A DNA stretch of 5,064 nt from Dehalococcoidales bacterium (GCA_028712845.1 JAQTPO010000136.1:1-5064); one strand, 5' to 3'; positions 1-5,064 are shown, numbered from the stretch's first letter. A program made the numbers and translations. Notes: generated by a model from the sequence alone, not told the origin.

Positions 1-233
1 TTCCCCAGATGTTCCTATGCGGGCTGCTCTGGCCGGTTAGCCAGATGCCGGATTATTTGCAGTGGCTGGCCAATATCCTGCCCCTGACCTACGGCGTGGA
101 TGGGATCAGGGCATTGATGCTTCAGGGGCAGAGCCTGCTGGACATAGGTAAGGACGTCGCGGTGTTGGCCGCCTATGCGGTAGGGCTTTTGCTCCTGGCT
201 TCGCTGACACTGCGCCGAAGTTCGTCCGCATAG
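1..233 (+). CDS. ABC-2 type exporter permease, C-terminal fragment (cut by left window edge)
   Basis: This is the last ~77 residues of an integral membrane subunit of an ABC-2 (DrrB-like) exporter; the reading frame is open to the window edge, so the start lies outside. The visible part reads as the family's C-terminal signature: a hydrophobic stretch with GLLWPVSQMP, then a re-entrant or amphipathic segment with ILPLTYGVDGIRALMLQG, then a final membrane helix (about AVLAAYAVGLLLLASLTL) and a short basic tail, RRSSSA. The G-x-x-x-P...MP...LP-T-Y...G-x-R pattern is typical of drug, lipid or polysaccharide exporters with this fold. The ATG at 9 is internal, not a plausible start, because it falls inside the conserved block. 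The gene converges on the glycosylase gene to its right. Substrate cannot be inferred. Its ATPase partner presumably lies upstream of the window. Confidence 0.88.
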   Translation, partial: PQMFLCGLLWPVSQMPDYLQWLANILPLTYGVDGIRALMLQGQSLLDIGKDVAVLAAYAVGLLLLASLTLRRSSSA

Positions 234-301
234 AACTTATAGAAAACCATAATTGGCTGTCTCTCTGATTGGTTAAGAGAAATTTGTAGAGTTAGTTAAA
301 A
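234..301. other. Short convergent intergenic region, no clear terminator
   Basis: This 68-bp gap lies between two convergent genes and must contain or neighbour both 3' ends. The only inverted repeats seen are weak: TCTCT (262-266) with AGAGA (276-280), and AACCA (245-249) with TGGTT (270-274), which are mutually overlapping AT-rich stems without a proper U-tract. A bidirectional terminator is expected from the layout but not convincingly visible. Confidence 0.5.
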
Positions 302-1129
302 TCAGGCACTCTGGCAATTTTCGCAGAAGTAGATAGTTCCGCCCATGTAGGCTTCTTTTTTGATTATTGTTCCACAAACCGGGCATGGCTTGTTTACGGT
401 GTTTTTACAAAGTAGGGTCTTATATCCGCCGGGATGCCCGAATAAATCCATTTCAGTATCTCTGCCTCCCTGCCGTACCATTTCTGATAAGGTCGTTTTC
501 AGGGAATTAAAAAGGACTTCCTTGTCTTTCTCTGAGAGCGTGCTTACTTTTTTCTTAGGGTGCATTTTTGCGTTGAATAGAATATCCTGTAGAACGCCAT
601 TGCCGAGCCCCGGGATTCTCTGCTCGGTGGCCAGTAAGGCCTTGAGGCTCAATTTCTGAACTTCTGGCGCGGAAACCATCTGGCTGAAATATCCCTTGTC
701 GAACGCTGGAGAGAGCGGAGATAGCTTTTCCTTTGCCATTTTGTAATAGGTATTATCCAGTTCACCATCAAGGAAGCTTCCGATTCCGCCGTACATCTGG
801 ACTGCAAAGCTTATGGCGGAAAGGTCTTCGAATTCAATTAGTAGCTGGTGTTTAGGGGGACGTGGGGCATTTGTATCATGAAATTTAGCTGCGGCACCAT
901 CTCCGAACAATATATTGGCATTTCCCGCTTTGATTTCAACCATGCCGCCGCAAGCATTGGCCTTTCCTATTTCCCTGCTTGTCAGGATGCTGGCATATTT
1001 TGCCGGGTCGCCATAGAACCATGCCAGTTTATGAGGGGAATGCGCTGCAACTACACCGGTAATCTTTTTCCCAGATACTGTTTTGTTAATCTGGCCGGCA
1101 ACATTTATAGCTTCAGGTATTTCAAGCAT
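302..1129 (-). CDS. Fpg/Nei (MutM)-family DNA glycosylase-like protein lacking the N-terminal catalytic proline
   Basis: This 275-residue protein has the length and domain order of Fpg/Nei base-excision repair glycosylases, which excise oxidised bases and nick the abasic site. The N-terminal domain (about 1-125) begins MLEIPEA, matching the family MPELPE except for Leu in place of Pro. The helix-two-turn-helix (about 160-195) contains GLGN (174-177) followed by LQDILFNAKMHP, the DNA-binding core with its conserved Asn. The C-terminal zinc finger uses C249, C252, C269 and C272 (CPVCG...FCENCQ). In classic Fpg the N-terminal proline amine is the nucleophile; here it is absent, and the zinc-finger hairpin Arg aligns with Gly. 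The start is ATG 1129: a longer TTG start at 1144 would lie within the GGAGGT ribosome site (1137-1142), 7 nt ahead of the ATG. I recall an Fpg/Nei subgroup with a replaced proline, so this may be a natural branch; its activity is uncertain. Confidence 0.9.
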   Translation of the reverse strand: MLEIPEAINVAGQINKTVSGKKITGVVAAHSPHKLAWFYGDPAKYASILTSREIGKANACGGMVEIKAGNANILFGDGAAAKFHDTNAPRPPKHQLLIEFEDLSAISFAVQMYGGIGSFLDGELDNTYYKMAKEKLSPLSPAFDKGYFSQMVSAPEVQKLSLKALLATEQRIPGLGNGVLQDILFNAKMHPKKKVSTLSEKDKEVLFNSLKTTLSEMVRQGGRDTEMDLFGHPGGYKTLLCKNTVNKPCPVCGTIIKKEAYMGGTIYFCENCQSA

Positions 1130-1136
1130 AGAAAAT

Positions 1137-1142
1137 ACCTCC
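1137..1142 (-). promoter_or_regulatory. Strong ribosome binding site (GGAGGT) that fixes the glycosylase start
   Basis: Read on the minus strand, GGAGGT lies 7 nt before the ATG at 1129. The alternative in-frame TTG at 1144 overlaps this site, so translation from TTG is implausible, and the protein begins MLEIPEA rather than MEVFSMLEIPEA. Confidence 0.88.
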
Positions 1143-1155
1143 AATCAAATTCGTG

Positions 1156-1168
1156 ATATGGTCCATAT
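1156..1168. promoter_or_regulatory. Perfect palindrome ATATGGTCCATAT, candidate operator of the glycosylase gene
   Basis: Two exact 6-bp arms (ATATGG / CCATAT) flank one central base. The palindrome covers the left part of the predicted -10 and the predicted transcription start of the glycosylase gene, a usual place for a repressor site. It does not resemble the other near-palindrome in this intergenic region, so a different regulator would be implied. It could instead be a small hairpin at the 5' end of the transcript, or chance. Confidence 0.4.
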
Positions 1169-1193
1169 TAAATCATCTGTGTTCCCTTGGCAA
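1165..1193 (-). promoter_or_regulatory. Candidate sigma-70-type promoter for the glycosylase gene
   Basis: On the minus strand, a -35-like TTGCCA (1188-1193, five of six to TTGACA) is separated by 17 nt from a -10-like TAATAT (1165-1170, four of six to TATAAT). The start of transcription would fall near 1158, giving a leader of about 30 nt that ends in the strong ribosome site. The -10 is overlapped by a perfect 13-bp palindrome. Prediction only. Confidence 0.5.
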
Positions 1194-1208
1194 TTTTCTT
1201 TCTATCGC

Positions 1209-1237
1209 TTGACAAAATTCGAGCTAAGTGTTATATA
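1209..1237 (+). promoter_or_regulatory. Sigma-70-type promoter of the gntR operon
   Basis: A consensus -35, TTGACA (1209-1214), is followed after exactly 17 nt by TATATA (1232-1237), four of six to TATAAT, inside a longer run of alternating T and A. Transcription would start near 1244, leaving a leader of about 40 nt. The -10 sits in an operator-like near-palindrome, consistent with repression by the first gene product. Confidence 0.7.
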
Positions 1238-1249
1238 TATTATAGAACA
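1229..1249. promoter_or_regulatory. Candidate GntR/YtrA operator overlapping the -10 element
   Basis: A 21-bp near-palindrome runs from TGTTA on the left to GAACA on the right with an AT-rich centre; 8 of 10 symmetric base pairs match. It covers the -10 and the predicted start of the gntR promoter. YtrA-type regulators commonly bind such AT-rich dyads over their own promoters, so autorepression is the natural reading. The assignment of this site to the adjacent protein is inference. Confidence 0.5.
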
Positions 1250-1283
1250 GTTGTTACCGAAGACGTAGATAAAGGGATACGCT

Positions 1284-1676
1284 ATGCTTTTATCCATCAA
1301 TGAACAGGATCCCAGACCGGTATACGTTCAGATTATAAAGCAGATAAAAGAACAGGTACTTAGAGGCAGCCTGAAGTCAGGCGACGCCTTACCTTCGGTG
1401 AGGGAGCTTGCGTCGAGCCTGGGGATAAATATGCACACGGTGCGCCGCGCATATGGCGTGTTGCGCGACGAGAAAATACTGGTCTTCAGATTGGGCCAGC
1501 AGGCTAAAGTGGCCAAATTACGCAGCCAGCCGGCCAGCAGTGGCGAGGTGGCAACGGTTATCGGGGGGCGTTTGCAGGAACTGATAACCGAAGCATTTCT
1601 GATGGGGTTGTCCCCCGATGATTTCCGCGAGATGGTTGATTCGCAGATGAATAAGCTCAAGGAGCAATCGAAATGA
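1284..1676 (+). CDS. GntR-family transcriptional regulator, YtrA subfamily
   Basis: A 130-residue DNA-binding repressor. Residues 10-76 form the GntR winged helix: RPVYVQIIKQIKEQVLRGSL leads into GDALPSVRELASSLGINM and HTVRRAYGVL (recognition helix about 50-60), then a wing to about 76. Instead of the large ligand-binding domain of FadR/HutC types there is only a short helical tail (about 95-130), the hallmark of the YtrA subfamily, where it serves for dimerisation. An INMHTV recognition segment is, from memory, common in members paired with DUF1648 proteins. The ATG at 1284 is preceded by AAAGGGA (1271-1277) with 6 nt spacing. The gene overlaps the next one by 4 nt (ATGA), so the two are probably translationally coupled. 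It likely represses its own operon through the dyad on the promoter; the inducer is unknown. Confidence 0.93.
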   Translation: MLLSINEQDPRPVYVQIIKQIKEQVLRGSLKSGDALPSVRELASSLGINMHTVRRAYGVLRDEKILVFRLGQQAKVAKLRSQPASSGEVATVIGGRLQELITEAFLMGLSPDDFREMVDSQMNKLKEQSK

Positions 1677-2638
1677 GGTTCAAACTCGTTCACCCGCTTT
1701 GGACACATATACCGGCTATTCTGGCTCTGCTGGCAGCAGTCGCCTTTACGCTTAAGGCAATGCCCTTGCCCAATCCTGCCCCTTTGCACTTTACCTGGAA
1801 TGGGCAGCCCGACAGGTACGGCTCTCCCTGGATGAGTACGATATGGCAGGCTGGAATATCAATACTGTACATAATTCTTTCAATCGTCCTCGATGAGGCA
1901 TGGGCGCGCCAGGAGAAACGTAAAACATTCAACTGGGTGTCTCTTTTCGACGATGTCACAGTGGCCGCACTTGCTACGGTACAAATCACCTATGTCAGCA
2001 TGCTGGCGACATCAAACTATGTTTATCAGTTCCCATGGGTAATGACCATCTCCGTGATTATTTTGGCTGGAGCCATTGCGGCGGTTCTGGAAATGTTAAG
2101 GCCATACCGAAGCTATGAGACAAGTCTGGCGATGGAAGATGTAGATCTGGTTAAAGCTGAGGTTGCGAAAATCGTCAAAACCGGACAACCCCTGGTTTAT
2201 TGGGAAGTCCAGAACCCTGTTTATTCAAGAGTGCTGTCAGTTGCAGTTCCACTGATTATGGTTATCGTGGCCGTTACGGCGTGGTCTGAGGTTTCGTGGT
2301 TGTCGGTGGTCATTGCTCTCATCGGGATAGGTCTTGTCCTCTTTAATGGGGGGTTCCGAGCGGTGGTCACCAGAGAGACGGTAGTGGTCAGGATGGGCAT
2401 TCTGGGTATACGCCTGCTCAATCTGAAAACATCGGATATTTCACTGGCGGAGTTACACAGTTTCGCACCGTTGAAAGATTTCGGCGGGTATGGCATAAGG
2501 TTCAATAATGAAATGAAGGCTTATTTTCTCAGAGGTGATCGCGGGGTGAAGATAACTACCCGGGCTGGCAAGAAGTATCTTATCGGTTCGGATCATCCCG
2601 AGCGGCTGGCAACGGTCATTAGCACGGTCATAGGATAA
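1673..2638 (+). CDS. DUF1648-type six-helix membrane protein with C-terminal PH-like domain
   Basis: A 321-residue membrane protein of unknown biochemical role. The first helix (about 10-30) is followed by the DUF1648 motif HFTWNGQPDRYG (39-50), then helices near 55-74, 94-113 and 121-141. A charged cytoplasmic or outside linker (about 142-185) precedes two more helices (about 186-203 and 207-225). The C-terminal part (about 228-320) is soluble, strand-rich and reads like a bacterial PH-like domain, with FGGYGIRF (270-277) and GVKITTRAGKKYLIGSDHPERL (291 onward), a pattern I associate with DUF1648 proteins. Start ATG 1673 overlaps the regulator stop and has GGAG (1661-1664) 8 nt ahead. DUF1648 proteins include SdpI, a toxin-immunity and signalling protein, and are often encoded beside small repressors, so an envelope-sensing or immunity role with the upstream repressor is possible but unproven. 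Confidence 0.85.
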   Translation: MRFKLVHPLWTHIPAILALLAAVAFTLKAMPLPNPAPLHFTWNGQPDRYGSPWMSTIWQAGISILYIILSIVLDEAWARQEKRKTFNWVSLFDDVTVAALATVQITYVSMLATSNYVYQFPWVMTISVIILAGAIAAVLEMLRPYRSYETSLAMEDVDLVKAEVAKIVKTGQPLVYWEVQNPVYSRVLSVAVPLIMVIVAVTAWSEVSWLSVVIALIGIGLVLFNGGFRAVVTRETVVVRMGILGIRLLNLKTSDISLAELHSFAPLKDFGGYGIRFNNEMKAYFLRGDRGVKITTRAGKKYLIGSDHPERLATVISTVIG

Positions 2639-2648
2639 TTTCGACTAA

Positions 2649-2663
2649 TTAATCTATGATTAA
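2649..2663. repeat. Small perfect inverted repeat TTAATC-TAT-GATTAA beside a ribosome site
   Basis: Two exact 6-bp arms with a 3-nt loop lie in the 38-nt gap between the DUF1648 gene and the small membrane gene. The right arm shares its last two bases with the AAGGAG ribosome site (2662-2667). In RNA the stem is AT-rich and weak, so it could at most modestly affect translation of the small protein. Confidence 0.4.
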
Positions 2664-2676
2664 GGAGAGATACAAA

Positions 2677-2847
2677 ATGGAAAACAAAGAGAAAAAGTTC
2701 AGAATCAACTGGTTTTGGGGATTTCTTGGATGCCTGGGACTTTTGGGGTTGGCCCTGAGAGAGCCAGTGTATTATGTGTTTTTCTCTTTCTTTCTGTTCT
2801 TCCTGGAGCCAGTCGTCAGGAAATCAAGAAGCGGGAAGAGGGAGTAG
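2677..2847 (+). CDS. Small two-helix membrane protein (possibly DUF3796-like)
   Basis: A 56-residue protein with a basic N-terminus (MENKEKKFRIN), two hydrophobic segments (about FWGFLGCLGLLGLAL, residues 12-27, and YYVFFSFFLFFLEPVV, about 32-48) and a strongly basic tail (RKSRSGKRE), predicting a hairpin in the membrane with both ends inside. The FLG-x-LG-LLG run followed by an aromatic-rich second helix resembles DUF3796 proteins, which I recall next to small regulators in Gram-positive bacteria; this is a pattern match by eye. The start is ATG 2677 because AGGAG sits 8 nt before it; the in-frame ATG at 2656 lies upstream of and partly across that site and has no ribosome site of its own. 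It is the third gene of the repressor unit. Function unknown. Confidence 0.72.
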   Translation: MENKEKKFRINWFWGFLGCLGLLGLALREPVYYVFFSFFLFFLEPVVRKSRSGKRE

Positions 2848-2877
2848 AGAGGGCATCTAACCGGAGCGATTAGGTAT

Positions 2878-3840
2878 TTACTTTATGATGCTCAAATAAG
2901 CTTCTTCAAGAGTGGGGTCTCGTTTTACAAATGACTCGATGTTCTCCTGGCCGATTATGCTTTTCACCAGTCCTTCGATGCCCGAATCGGGGGAAACGTT
3001 GATGGTCAGCTTCTGAATCGGCCCGTCTGAACTGGAAGTGACCCGGATGACGCCATCTAATGCGCTCAGGTTCTTGACGGTATCCGGGTTCATCTTTTTC
3101 AGAGCAACTTCAAACGCCACTATCTTGCTGAATTTGCGCTTTATTTCTGACGGGCTGCCGGATGCGATAATTTCGCCCTTGTTGATAATCGCAATCTGGT
3201 TACTGATTTCATCGGCTTCGAACATATAGTGTGTGGTAAGCAGAATCGTCTTGCCGCGCCGGGCGAATTCCGGTACCATCTGGCGTATCTCCTGGGCGCC
3301 CTGCGGGTCGATGCCAATCGTAGGCTCATCCATGAATATCAAATCGGGGTCGGCGAGGATGCCCCGCGCGATGTGTAACCGTTGCCTCATACCCCTTGAA
3401 TATTGCTCCACCAGACGGTCGCTCGCCCCGGACAGGCCGACGATATCCAGAACCTCTACAATGCGTCTTTGGGTAAGGTTTGCGTCCATATGGCTCAAAG
3501 CGGCAAAGTACCTAAGGTTTTCAATCCCGGTAAGCCGGCCATAAAGACCGCGTTCCCCGCCGAATATCAGGCCGATTCTCTTTCTGACTTTGGGCGCGTC
3601 CCGTACTACGTCAAAGCCAAAGACCTTTGCCTGTCCTGAGGTCGGGGTCAAAAGGGTAGCGAGTATTCTGATAGTGGTGGTCTTGCCGGAGCCGTTAGGC
3701 CCGAGCAGACCAAAGACTATTCCGCCGGGCACGGTAAAGCAGAGGTTACTCAGCGCTACGGTCTCTCCCTTTTCCCGTTTCTTACTCTTGCTTCCTTTAT
3801 AGACGCGCCTCACGTTCGAACATTCGATTACAGTAGCCAA
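2878..3840 (-). CDS. ABC-2 exporter ATP-binding protein (DrrA/CcmA-like) with DUF4162-like C-terminal domain
   Basis: A 320-residue cytoplasmic ATPase that would power the two permeases encoded just upstream. The nucleotide-binding domain has Walker A GPNGSGKT (47-54), signature YSRGMRQR (147-154), Walker B LIFMDEP (167-173) with the catalytic Glu, D-loop IGID (175-178) and H-loop His204 in LLTTHYM. A basic insert (KGSKSKKREKGE, 15-26) separates the first strands. Where the Q-loop glutamine is expected the sequence is IGLIFGGERGLY (89-100), with Gly instead. The C-terminal ~80 residues (about 240-320), ending in RDPTLEEAYLSIIK, match the DUF4162 tail of drug and lantibiotic exporters. The start is TTG 3840: an in-frame TGA lies four codons earlier, and GAGGTG (3846-3851) is 5 nt ahead. 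A GTG at codon 10 would remove the first strand. It is the last gene of the operon, 32 nt after the permease. Confidence 0.95.
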   Translation of the reverse strand: MATVIECSNVRRVYKGSKSKKREKGETVALSNLCFTVPGGIVFGLLGPNGSGKTTTIRILATLLTPTSGQAKVFGFDVVRDAPKVRKRIGLIFGGERGLYGRLTGIENLRYFAALSHMDANLTQRRIVEVLDIVGLSGASDRLVEQYSRGMRQRLHIARGILADPDLIFMDEPTIGIDPQGAQEIRQMVPEFARRGKTILLTTHYMFEADEISNQIAIINKGEIIASGSPSEIKRKFSKIVAFEVALKKMNPDTVKNLSALDGVIRVTSSSDGPIQKLTINVSPDSGIEGLVKSIIGQENIESFVKRDPTLEEAYLSIIK

Positions 3841-3845
3841 TCCTT

Positions 3846-3851
3846 CACCTC
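3846..3851 (-). promoter_or_regulatory. Ribosome binding site deciding a TTG start for the ABC ATPase
   Basis: On the minus strand GAGGTG lies 5 nt before TTG at 3840, with AAGGA directly abutting the start codon. The in-frame TGA just upstream excludes a longer protein, and the TTG-initiated N-terminus (MATVIECSNVRRVY) fits the usual first strand of an ABC ATPase. The weak start codon may lower ATPase output relative to the permeases. Confidence 0.75.
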
Positions 3852-3872
3852 ACCGGTAATGACTTCAAGTGA

Positions 3873-4673
3873 TTATGCTTCTCCATACAAGCTACCCGTG
3901 CGCTTCGCCCATCTTTCAATCAACGCGAAGGCGACGATAGCAAGCGCAAGGTACACCAAGCCGGTCCCCAGTTCCCGCAACAGATAACCTGAGACTGATA
4001 CCAGAGATGCTCCGGCAAAGGTAGCCCGCACGGCGAGCAGACCATTGGTGATAGGTAGAAGCTTAGCAATTTCCTGAACGAACGCTGGAAAAACCGTTAT
4101 CGGAATGACTGCCCCGGTCAAGACAAAGATGGCTGTGCCGACAAAGCCCGAGTCTCCGAATGACCCGGACGTCTTGTAACTCGGCAGAGCAAAAACACCA
4201 ACTAACATTGCAAATGCGGTTATTGACACTGCAATAATGAAAACCGAAACAAGAAAGCCTAACCAGTTCACTCCTCCCAGGTTCAAATCCAGAATACCCC
4301 AGGCAGCGACCAGTCCCGAGGCAAAAACCAGCAGGGCATTGGGGAAATGCAATACCGGGCGGCTGAGATTATTCGCCAACCGATTTACCGGCGAGGCGTA
4401 AAGGAACGGCAATGTTCCGTAACTGATTTCATTGCCGTATGATAGCGAGAGTCCCGACATAAGAATACCCGACATCGACTGTACCGTTATCCCGATAAGA
4501 AAGAACTGGGCTTTTTCCGAGCCTATCGCGAATCTGCCCAGGAGGGCGAATAATATGATGCGCGCGATGGGGCGGAGAAACACGTTGGAGGTATAACCCG
4601 GCCAGTTCAGCCACTGAAAAAGGCCTTTATAGGTGGCGTATGCCTGTACCGCAAAATTCTTAATTGCGTTCAT
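3873..4673 (-). CDS. ABC-2 type exporter permease (first complete permease)
   Basis: A 266-residue integral membrane subunit of the ABC-2 exporter driven by the adjacent ATPase. Six hydrophobic segments are visible (about 31-49, 56-78, 110-128, 137-162, 176-197, 233-252). A short amphipathic N-terminus (MNAIKNFAVQAYATYKGLFQWLNW) acts as the usual interfacial elbow. NEISYGTLPFLYASP (81-95) matches the family E-x-x-x-GTL-x-x-L-x-x-SP cytoplasmic coupling motif. The C-terminal block has GAVIPITVFP, then LLPITNGLLAVRATFAGAS, the same pattern as the other two permeases in this window. The ATG lies 1 nt after the stop of the upstream permease and no good ribosome site precedes it, so translational coupling is likely. 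Substrate is unknown; drugs, lipids or peptides are all possible. Confidence 0.92.
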   Translation of the reverse strand: MNAIKNFAVQAYATYKGLFQWLNWPGYTSNVFLRPIARIILFALLGRFAIGSEKAQFFLIGITVQSMSGILMSGLSLSYGNEISYGTLPFLYASPVNRLANNLSRPVLHFPNALLVFASGLVAAWGILDLNLGGVNWLGFLVSVFIIAVSITAFAMLVGVFALPSYKTSGSFGDSGFVGTAIFVLTGAVIPITVFPAFVQEIAKLLPITNGLLAVRATFAGASLVSVSGYLLRELGTGLVYLALAIVAFALIERWAKRTGSLYGEA

Positions 4674-4674
4674 A

Positions 4675-5064
4675 TCAGTAGGTGCCGAGCGCGCCGGTGA
4701 CGCGGATTCTTTTTTCTACCATTTTGAACATGAAATAAATAACCCAGAACCATAGCGCTGACAAAAGAATACTTATGCCCCACGAAGTCGCCACCTGTAG
4801 CCAGGAACTCCCTTGGATAGACTGCCAGACGCCGTCCATTGCCCAGGAAGTCGGCAGCAGGCGGGCGATAACCAGCAAGCCGGATGGCAACCGGTCAACC
4901 GGGAAGAGAAAACCGCTGAGGACGGCGGCGAACGGCATAAAGGCGTTGAAAAATCCGCCTCTGCCCCTGGCAAGGGTCATAAAAGGGGCAAAGAAAAGTC
5001 CGACCATAAAGACACCAATAATCGCTACTAATACTGATAACGGCAAAAGTCCGATTTCAGCCAC
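4675..5064 (-). CDS. ABC-2 type exporter permease, C-terminal half (cut by right window edge)
   Basis: The last 129 codons of a second permease; the frame is open to the window edge, and the GTG at 5064 is an internal valine rather than a convincing start, as a full subunit would be about twice as long. Visible segments are a helix at about 9-30 (LSVLVAIIGVFMVGLFFAPF), another at about 39-57 (FFNAFMPFAAVLSGFLFPV) running into the P-x-x-x-x-P region, the motif RLLPTSWAMDGVWQSIQGSS (68-87), and a last helix at about 95-115, followed by a basic tail, KMVEKRIRVTGALGTY. It is the most upstream gene of the cluster that can be seen. With the next permease it probably makes a heterodimeric channel, since two unlike membrane subunits share one ATPase. 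The promoter lies outside the window. Confidence 0.9.
   Translation of the reverse strand: MAEIGLLPLSVLVAIIGVFMVGLFFAPFMTLARGRGGFFNAFMPFAAVLSGFLFPVDRLPSGLLVIARLLPTSWAMDGVWQSIQGSSWLQVATSWGISILLSALWFWVIYFMFKMVEKRIRVTGALGTY

Noticed and set aside
262..280. Possible terminator hairpin TCTCT...AGAGA between the convergent genes
   Set aside because: Only five base pairs, a nine-base loop and no U-tract; too weak to call.
360..659. Plus-strand open frames inside the glycosylase gene (also 848-1156 and 1083-1268)
   Set aside because: They oppose a well-supported coding frame with H2TH and zinc-finger motifs and show low-complexity, non-protein-like composition.
1130..1144. TTG start giving a five-residue longer glycosylase
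   Set aside because: The codon overlaps the GGAGGT ribosome site of the downstream ATG and would displace the family N-terminus, which must be near residue 1.
1328..1789. 153-residue minus-strand open frame across the gntR gene
   Set aside because: It is antisense to a clearly recognised GntR winged-helix protein, has no recognisable domain and no ribosome site; a shadow frame.
2656..2676. Upstream ATG for the small membrane protein (seven extra residues)
   Set aside because: The AAGGAG ribosome site falls inside this extension and is correctly spaced for the ATG at 2677.
2848..2877. Possible bidirectional terminator between the small membrane gene and the ABC ATPase gene
   Set aside because: Only a CTAA...TTAG stem of about four pairs is visible, with no U-tract on either strand.
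3038..3802. Several plus-strand open frames inside the ABC ATPase gene
   Set aside because: All lie antisense to intact Walker A, signature and Walker B motifs; no independent start signals.
4813..5031. 72-residue plus-strand open frame antisense to the right-hand permease
   Set aside because: Very hydrophilic, repetitive composition typical of the reverse complement of a membrane protein; no family match.

Overview
The window is about 5 kb of bacterial chromosome at moderate GC. It holds three complete plus-strand genes, three complete minus-strand genes, and two genes cut by the window edges. The content (a YtrA-type GntR repressor paired with a DUF1648 membrane protein, two DrrAB-like ABC-2 exporters, and an unusual Fpg/Nei-like glycosylase) suggests a Gram-positive-like lineage, with Firmicutes or Chloroflexi/Dehalococcoidia as the best guesses. 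This is an inference from gene families; there is no rRNA or marker gene here to settle it. No mobile element, tRNA, rRNA or CRISPR array was seen.

Left edge (1-233, +): the C-terminal end of an ABC-2 exporter permease. It converges on a minus-strand Fpg/Nei-family protein (302-1129) that keeps the helix-two-turn-helix and a four-cysteine zinc finger but has Leu where the catalytic N-terminal proline should be.

Centre (1130-2847, +): a 154-bp divergent promoter region, then a compact three-gene unit. The unit encodes a short GntR/YtrA-type repressor, a six-helix DUF1648/PH-like membrane protein that overlaps it by ATGA, and a 56-residue two-helix membrane protein. A near-palindrome sits on the -10 of the repressor promoter, suggesting autoregulation. 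A second, perfect palindrome sits on the predicted -10/start of the glycosylase gene. YtrA-type repressors often control ABC transporters, but no ATPase lies in this unit.

Right (2878-5064, -): an ABC-2 exporter operon read right to left: permease (cut by the window edge), second permease (1-nt gap), then ATPase (32-nt gap, forced TTG start). One ATPase with two unlike permeases suggests a heterodimeric membrane channel, substrate unknown. The ATPase has no glutamine where the Q-loop is expected.

Most of this is recognisable family biology. The points most worth a second look are the glycosylase active-site change with its own operator-like palindrome, and the repressor/membrane-protein trio.
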